A stretch of DNA of 64,000 nucleotides from Ferrovibrio terrae_A (GTDB taxonomy: Bacteria > Pseudomonadota > Alphaproteobacteria > Ferrovibrionales > Ferrovibrionaceae), in the NCBI RefSeq assembly GCF_943372915.1, contig NZ_CALSAN010000010.1, positions 62,001 to 126,000 on the forward strand, read 5' to 3'. Below the pieces are notes generated by a model that worked only from the letters and a program-made list of their open reading frames with translations, ran no database searches and was not told where the DNA came from. This document shows, piece after piece, positions 60,847-64,000 of the stretch. The position numbers were made by a program, and so were the translations under genes. Every line of letters starts with the position of its first letter. The first letter of the stretch is position 1.

Positions 60847-62190
60847 CTAGCGCTGCACAACCGATGACAGGATCTCGGCGGTCAGGCGGTTGCCTGCCGG
60901 CGTGAAATGCCCGCCGCCGCTGCCAAAGGCATACAGGGCTCTGTAATCTGGGGTTTTCTGGAATTCCGGCTTCAGATCCAGATAGCGCAGTCCGGCGGCC
61001 GCTACCCGGGCGCGGGTTTCACGCTCCAGCGCGTCGTCGCCGCTTTTACCGATCTGCTGGACGGCAGGAATGTTAACAATCACCAGTTCCGCCCCCATGG
61101 TACGCACGGTGTCGCGTGCGCGCTCCAGACTGCGCTGGAACAGCGGAAAATCGGTATCCTCCACCGTGTTGCGGGCCAGACCGAAGGCGCTCCGCAGGGC
61201 ATAGAGTCGCAGGCTGCGCAGCAGGAATTTCGGCTGGGTGATGTAGCGGCTAAAATTCCGCTTGGCTGGTGCCGGCGGATAGGCTTCGTCTTCCAGCTTG
61301 CGCAGAGCAGTGCCGATCTCGGCGCTACGGCCGGCCAGGTTCTGGCGGTAGTCCGGCTGCTCGACATATCGGATCGGCAGCGGCATCGCCTTCAACTGCA
61401 TCAGGCCGCTCAGGTCGTTGCCGGCGAAGTGCATCCAGAATACATAGCGGGCCCGCTTGTTGCTGGCGTATTCGACGATACTTGCCAGGTTGAGCAGGGG
61501 CTCGTTGCCGCCGATACCGATGTTGAGCACCCGCAGGCCCTGCTGGCGCAGGATGGCGGCAAACCCGCCGGTCACGGCGTCGCATTCTCCGAAGGTGTAG
61601 GAATCGCCGACGATGACGGCATCATAGGGTTCGGTTTCGTCCCATACCGCGTCAGGATTGTTGAAGCCGTGTCGGTCGGCCTGCACCACTAGCCAGGGGC
61701 CGAATTCGTTGCAGGTCACGACGGTGGCGCCGGGCACCGTGCCGATCGGCAGCAGTCTGGCATCGCTGATCATGCGGATGAACGGCACCGCGTCTTTGCC
61801 CTCGCGGCGCAGATCCGCCACCACCTCAGCCTTGCTGCGGGTATCGAGCGGATAGCCCAGATTGCGTGCCGCATCCACGATCTTGGCATTGCGGTCGAAT
61901 TCGAAATTCTGCAGATAGATCTCGCTGGCCAGCAGGCCAATATAGCCGGCCACCAGCATGAGCAGGCAGAATAGCTGATCGATGCGCGGATGCAGGGCGC
62001 AGAGCGCCAGAATCACCGCGATTGCCAGCAGGGGCAGCAAGTAATACAGCGCTGCCTCTGTCCAGGCTGCCGCATCCTGCAGACTGCCCCAACGATTGCC
62101 GAGGGCGTACAGCATGGTCAGCACGGTCGCCGCGGCGCCAAGCAGAAGTAGGCGCTGAGCGACGCCTTGGATCGAAGCAAACGGTTTCAT
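60847..62190 (-). CDS. SGNH/GDSL-like hydrolase with N-terminal membrane domain
   Basis: 447 residues. Three or so membrane helices cover residues about 10-95 (LLLLGAAATVLTMLYALG, ALYYLLPLLAIAVILALCAL, LFCLLMLVAGYIGLLASEIY), then a periplasmic SGNH domain. Block I is AVIVGDSYTFGECDAV (nucleophile Ser), block II VLNIGIGGNEPL, block III MHFAGNDLSG, and GGHFTPAGNRLTAE supplies the catalytic His. It belongs to the ester- or carbamoyl-related modification gene set of surface glycans and is the first gene of the minus-strand cassette, so it may act on the same glycan as the carbamoyltransferase. Hydrolase or transferase activity is not decided. Confidence 0.82.
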   Translation of the reverse strand: MKPFASIQGVAQRLLLLGAAATVLTMLYALGNRWGSLQDAAAWTEAALYYLLPLLAIAVILALCALHPRIDQLFCLLMLVAGYIGLLASEIYLQNFEFDRNAKIVDAARNLGYPLDTRSKAEVVADLRREGKDAVPFIRMISDARLLPIGTVPGATVVTCNEFGPWLVVQADRHGFNNPDAVWDETEPYDAVIVGDSYTFGECDAVTGGFAAILRQQGLRVLNIGIGGNEPLLNLASIVEYASNKRARYVFWMHFAGNDLSGLMQLKAMPLPIRYVEQPDYRQNLAGRSAEIGTALRKLEDEAYPPAPAKRNFSRYITQPKFLLRSLRLYALRSAFGLARNTVEDTDFPLFQRSLERARDTVRTMGAELVIVNIPAVQQIGKSGDDALERETRARVAAAGLRYLDLKPEFQKTPDYRALYAFGSGGGHFTPAGNRLTAEILSSVVQR

Positions 62191-62338
62191 GGAGCGAGAG
62201 CTGGATTGAAGATTTGCTCATTTTTGCAGGCGAACCTGGAAAAAACAATAGCGGGGCAGTCTAGCACGCGCCGCGCAGGTGTGGGAAATTGGCACAAGAT
62301 TCGGAGTTTGGCAGGCATATGATCAATACGGGGTGGAT

Positions 62339-63040
62339 GTGAGTAGCAGCACGACGCGCGATCTCTACCGCCTGCTGGCCTGGTTCTCGCCGAGCTACCC
62401 GATCGGCGCCTTTTCCTACAGCCATGGCATCGAATTCGCAGTCGAAAGCGGCCGGGTCACCGATCTTGCCACCCTCGTCCAGTGGATCGGCCATATCCTG
62501 CGCCATGGCGCCGGCTGGGTCGATGCCGTGCTGCTGAAAGAGGCGTATGCCGCCGCCGAAGACACCGCCCGGCTCGATGACCTGGCCGATCTGGCAGCTG
62601 CCTGGCGCGGCAGTGCCGAAATGGCGCTGGAAAGCTGCCAGCAGGGCGGTTCCTACCTCAGTGTCACCCGCACCGCCTGGGACCGGAAAGACAGCGGGCC
62701 ATCCAGACTCGATGCCCTGGCGGCCATCCGCAGCGACAAGCCGGTGCCGCTGTGTATCGCGGTCGGGGTCGCCGCTGCCGATCATGGCCTGGCGATCGAG
62801 GCCGTACTGGCTGCCTATCTGCATGCCTTTGCCGCCAACCTGGTCTCGGCCGCCGTGCGCCTGATCCCGCTCGGCCAGACTGATGGCCAGCGTGCGCTCA
62901 GCCAGCTGATGCCGGTGGTGGACAGCGTGGTGCCCTGCGCACGCGCCTGTGCGCTGGAGGATTGCGGCACGGCCTCGCCGATGGTCGATCTTATGTCTAT
63001 GATGCACGAAACCCAGTATACGAGGCTGTTCCGCTCATGA
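62339..63040 (+). CDS. ureF: urease accessory protein UreF
   Basis: 233-residue all-helical accessory protein that with UreD and UreG forms the nickel-loading complex. LYRLLAWFSPSYPIGAFSYSHG is the standard N-terminal helix block and ANLVSAAVRLIPLGQTDGQ plus LEDCGTASPMVDLMSMMHE (the C-terminal signature) are clear. GTG 62339 matches the family start (SSSTTRDLYRLLAW); an earlier in-frame GTG at 62279 adds 20 unrelated residues. It is divergent from the SGNH gene and overlaps ureG by ATGA. Confidence 0.92.
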   Translation: MSSSTTRDLYRLLAWFSPSYPIGAFSYSHGIEFAVESGRVTDLATLVQWIGHILRHGAGWVDAVLLKEAYAAAEDTARLDDLADLAAAWRGSAEMALESCQQGGSYLSVTRTAWDRKDSGPSRLDALAAIRSDKPVPLCIAVGVAAADHGLAIEAVLAAYLHAFAANLVSAAVRLIPLGQTDGQRALSQLMPVVDSVVPCARACALEDCGTASPMVDLMSMMHETQYTRLFRS

Positions 63041-63663
63041 GTGCGAATCCCCCCAGCAGCAATCCCCTGCGCGTCGGTATCGGCGGCCCGGTCGGCTCGG
63101 GCAAGACCGCGCTGGTCGAACGGCTCTGCCGATACTTACGCGACGATTGGAACATTGCCGTCGTCACCAACGACATCTACACCAAGGAAGATGCCGAATT
63201 CCTCACCCGGGCCGGCGCGCTCGATCCGACCCGTATCGCCGGCGTCGAGACCGGCGGCTGCCCGCATACGGCGATCCGCGAGGATGCCTCGATCAACCTC
63301 GCCGCGGTCGCCGACATGCAGAAGCGCTTCCCTGGCCTCGATGTGATCTTCGTCGAATCCGGTGGCGACAACCTGGCCGCCACCTTCTCGCCGGAACTCG
63401 CCGATATCACCATCTATGTGATCGACGTTTCGGCCGGCGACAAGATTCCGCGCAAGGGCGGACCTGGTATCACGCGCTCGGATCTGCTGGTGATCAACAA
63501 GATCGATCTCGCCCCGCTGGTCGGCGCCTCGCTGGAGGTGATGGACCGTGATTCCAGGAAGATGCGTGGCGCCCGGCCCTTCATCTTCGCCAACCTGAAG
63601 GCGGAGCAGGGCGTCGCCGAGATCGCCGATTTCATCCTGAAAAGTGGTGGGCTGAAGGAATAG
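63037..63663 (+). CDS. ureG: urease accessory GTPase UreG
   Basis: 208-residue SIMIBI-class GTPase that energises nickel insertion. P-loop GIGGPVGSGKTALVERL (residues 14-30), nickel-binding CPH motif at 75-77 in ETGGCPHTAIREDAS, VFVESGGDN-like VIFVESGGDNLAATFSPEL and the base-recognition DLLVINKIDLAPLVG. ATGA overlap with ureF. It completes the urease set: ureD, ureABC, ureE, ureF, ureG. Confidence 0.97.
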   Translation: MSANPPSSNPLRVGIGGPVGSGKTALVERLCRYLRDDWNIAVVTNDIYTKEDAEFLTRAGALDPTRIAGVETGGCPHTAIREDASINLAAVADMQKRFPGLDVIFVESGGDNLAATFSPELADITIYVIDVSAGDKIPRKGGPGITRSDLLVINKIDLAPLVGASLEVMDRDSRKMRGARPFIFANLKAEQGVAEIADFILKSGGLKE

Positions 63664-63666
63664 GCC

Positions 63667-64000
63667 ATGCTCGACCGGCTGCCTCCAGCCCTCGATCCAC
63701 GCCGTCGCATGGCGCGACAGCCGTATTTTGCCTTCCATCTGGCGATGCTTCTGCTGCTCCTGCTGCTGTTCATTCTGCTCTACATTCTTGGGACACTGCT
63801 GCCGGGACTGGTCGATACTCTGGAAGAATCGTGGCTCTACGAGATCGTCGCCGGAGCCATCGGCCTGCTGCTTACTCTTCTAGGCCTCACCGTGGTGGCA
63901 CGGCGCTGCCACGATATCGGCTGGACCGGCTGGGCTGCGCTGCTGATTTTGATTCCTTTCCTCGGCACCGCCTTTTGGCTGGCCTTGTTTGTGATTCCGG
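63667..64000 (+). CDS. DUF805 family membrane protein, 5' part only
   Basis: The frame opens at ATG 63667, 3 bp after ureG, and runs off the window end, giving 111 residues. Two long hydrophobic segments (LAMLLLLLLLFILLYILGTL and AIGLLLTLLGLTVVA) precede ARRCHDIGWTGWAALLILIP, the hallmark (RRxHDxGxSGWWxLL) of the DUF805 family of small inner-membrane proteins. Function unknown. It may be cotranscribed with ureFG but is not a known urease factor. Confidence 0.82.
   Translation, partial: MLDRLPPALDPRRRMARQPYFAFHLAMLLLLLLLFILLYILGTLLPGLVDTLEESWLYEIVAGAIGLLLTLLGLTVVARRCHDIGWTGWAALLILIPFLGTAFWLALFVIP

Noticed and set aside
62287..62305. TTGGCACAAGATTCGG before ureF as a second sigma-54 promoter
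   Set aside because: The GG at the -24 position is followed ten bases later by GG, not GC, and no TTGC element is present.

Overview
The window is about 64 kb of GC-rich, densely packed bacterial chromosome. Gene content and protein style (hut genes under HutC, fused DppD-DppF, TAXI-TRAP, TctABC, urtABCDE next to urease, DUF993) fit a free-living alphaproteobacterium, probably of Rhodospirillales type. That placement is inference from family knowledge; no rRNA or other marker gene is present. I see no rRNA, tRNA, CRISPR array, insertion sequence or prophage.

Layout. 1-1.7 kb: 5' part of hutU with its regulator hutC (histidine use). 1.8-7.7 kb: a nucleotide-sugar cassette (glycosyltransferase, CDP-glucose synthesis, 4,6-dehydration, C-methylation, epimerisation, acetylation, ketoreduction) for a branched 6-deoxyhexose of a surface glycan. 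7.8-18.9 kb: peptide/amide scavenging (amidase, M20 peptidase, dipeptide ABC importer, M81 metallopeptidase, gamma-glutamyltransferase-like protein). 19-20.3 kb: a VUT/YhhQ-type transporter convergent with queC (7-deazaguanine metabolism). 20.3-29.7 kb: TAXI-TRAP transporter, LysR regulator, D-amino-acid dehydrogenase-like oxidase, class III aminotransferase, BKACE enzyme and an RpiR regulator, read as amino-acid or beta-amino-acid catabolism. 29.9-38.0 kb: LysR regulator, D-glutamate cyclase-family protein, DctPQM TRAP transporter, DUF2848 protein and PxpBCA 5-oxoprolinase, a pyroglutamate/D-glutamate module. 38.1-47.5 kb: TetR regulator, TctCBA transporter and five catabolic enzymes with no pathway I recognise. 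47.6-63.7 kb: urea uptake and urease (ureD, urtABCDE, ureABCE, ureFG), interrupted by an oppositely oriented four-gene carbamoyltransferase/DUF5989/SxtJ/SGNH cassette. The window ends inside a DUF805 gene.

Regulation can be read directly in several places. There is a 12-bp palindrome upstream of hutC, and two 19-bp related dyads in front of the LysR/dadA pair and the TAXI-TRAP operon. Two CGATAAG-N5-CTTAT dyads flank the second LysR gene. A pair of GTAAC...GTTAC operators lies in front of tctC and of the catabolic operon after tctA. A textbook sigma-54 promoter precedes urtA. In four of the five transport systems a strong RNA hairpin lies between the substrate-binding-protein gene and the first permease gene, which suggests a common way to make binding protein in excess.

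The most promising undescribed material is the TctABC-linked five-enzyme pathway, the carbamoyltransferase cassette inside the urease locus, a catalytically degenerate RmlC-like protein leading the urea locus, and an 18-residue insertion in UreC.
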